Source: an uncultured Granulosicoccus sp. (GTDB lineage: Bacteria; Pseudomonadota; Gammaproteobacteria; Granulosicoccales; Granulosicoccaceae). From it: a stretch of DNA of 64,000 nt. The translations under genes and the position numbers were made by a program. This document shows positions 63,793 through 64,000 of the stretch, in pieces (the first letter of the stretch is position 1; every line of letters starts with the position of its first letter). The notes below the pieces were generated by a model. That model ran no database searches. It was not told where the DNA came from and was given only the letters and a program-made list of their open reading frames with translations. The stretch is taken from positions 101,106 through 165,105 of the forward strand of contig CANLXI010000016.1 of the NCBI GenBank assembly GCA_947495035.1, given 5' to 3'.

Positions 63793-64000
63793 CTACGCGG
63801 ATTCGTGTGGGTTAATCTTCGCGTTTTTGGGTAGTGGCGGCAGGAATGATGCGATGGTTTTGAGCTTGAGATATTCTTCGTCTCGATAGCCATAGGCTTT
63901 GCGCTGTATCACTCGTATCTTGCTGTTGACGCCTTCGACCAGACCCAGACTCACTTTGTTGTCAGGGTGGCAGTACGAGGCAATTCCATCCCAGTGCCTT
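63793..64000 (-). CDS. ISL3-family transposase, C-terminal fragment (cut by window edge)
   Basis: The reverse strand reads NKVSLGLVEGVNSKIRVIQR, then AYGYRDEEYLKLKTIASFLP to a TAG at 63793-63795. This is the well-known C-terminal end of ISL3 transposases with the conserved Glu. It differs clearly from the ISL3 copy at 58 kb, so it is another element. The rest lies beyond the window. Confidence 0.8.
   Translation of the reverse strand, partial: RHWDGIASYCHPDNKVSLGLVEGVNSKIRVIQRKAYGYRDEEYLKLKTIASFLPPLPKNAKINPHESA

Overview
The window is a bacterial chromosome segment, most like a large-genome marine gammaproteobacterium. It is rich in TRAP, tricarboxylate-type and ABC uptake systems, has GC-rich Gram-negative genes, lipoproteins with a lipobox Cys followed by Gly runs, a DUF3461 gene and a YbiO-like MscS channel. 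A Granulosicoccus-type organism would fit, but the sequence alone does not prove a genus.

Layout. 1-3.4 kb: a MalF-type sugar ABC permease (cut by the window edge), its binding protein and a divergent LacI regulator with two palindromic operators between them. 3.9-12.3 kb: housekeeping genes (DUF3461, TrkH and TrkA potassium uptake, a chemoreceptor remnant, a large MscS-type channel, a small membrane protein, a GH114-like lipoprotein). 12.6-19.9 kb: one giant calcium-binding (thrombospondin type 3) repeat protein, split by a single in-frame TAG. 20.0-26.6 kb: a tight reverse-strand operon (TetR, five branched-chain amino-acid-type ABC subunits, an AhpD-like protein, an MBL-fold hydrolase). 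27.3-33.5 kb: amino-sugar genes (nagA-like, ROK regulator, nagB-like) with a TRAP transporter. 33.7-39.0 kb: a tripartite tricarboxylate-type transporter (binding protein broken by TAG), SDR dehydrogenase, GntR/FCD regulator and RraA-like aldolase. 46.1-54.4 kb: a sugar-acid operon (TRAP, idonate-type dehydrogenase, LacI, PfkB kinase, class II aldolase) interrupted by an IS3-like element. 55.0-62.0 kb: calcium-motif surface or lipoproteins and a frameshifted ISL3 element. 62.4-64.0 kb: methyltransferase, class III cyclase and an ISL3 transposase fragment.

The most unusual region is 39.0-45.6 kb. It is visibly AT-rich compared with both sides and carries three large genes: a DUF262/DUF1524 (GmrSD-like) protein, an unrecognised 587-residue protein, and a GHKL ATPase fused to a PD-(D/E)XK nuclease domain. 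The spacers between them contain hairpins with the layout of integron attC sites. The 5' edge of each of the two downstream units is complementary to the left end of that unit's own attC (10/10 for the third gene, 8/10 for the second), which is the arrangement expected of excisable gene cassettes. No integrase is present, so this looks like an integrase-less attC cluster carrying defence-type genes, cut on its right by a decayed copy of the IS3-like element.

A second theme is in-frame amber codons. The giant repeat protein, the TctC-like binding protein and the decayed transposase copy each carry one TAG with the reading frame preserved on both sides; in two of the three the aligned residue is Gln.
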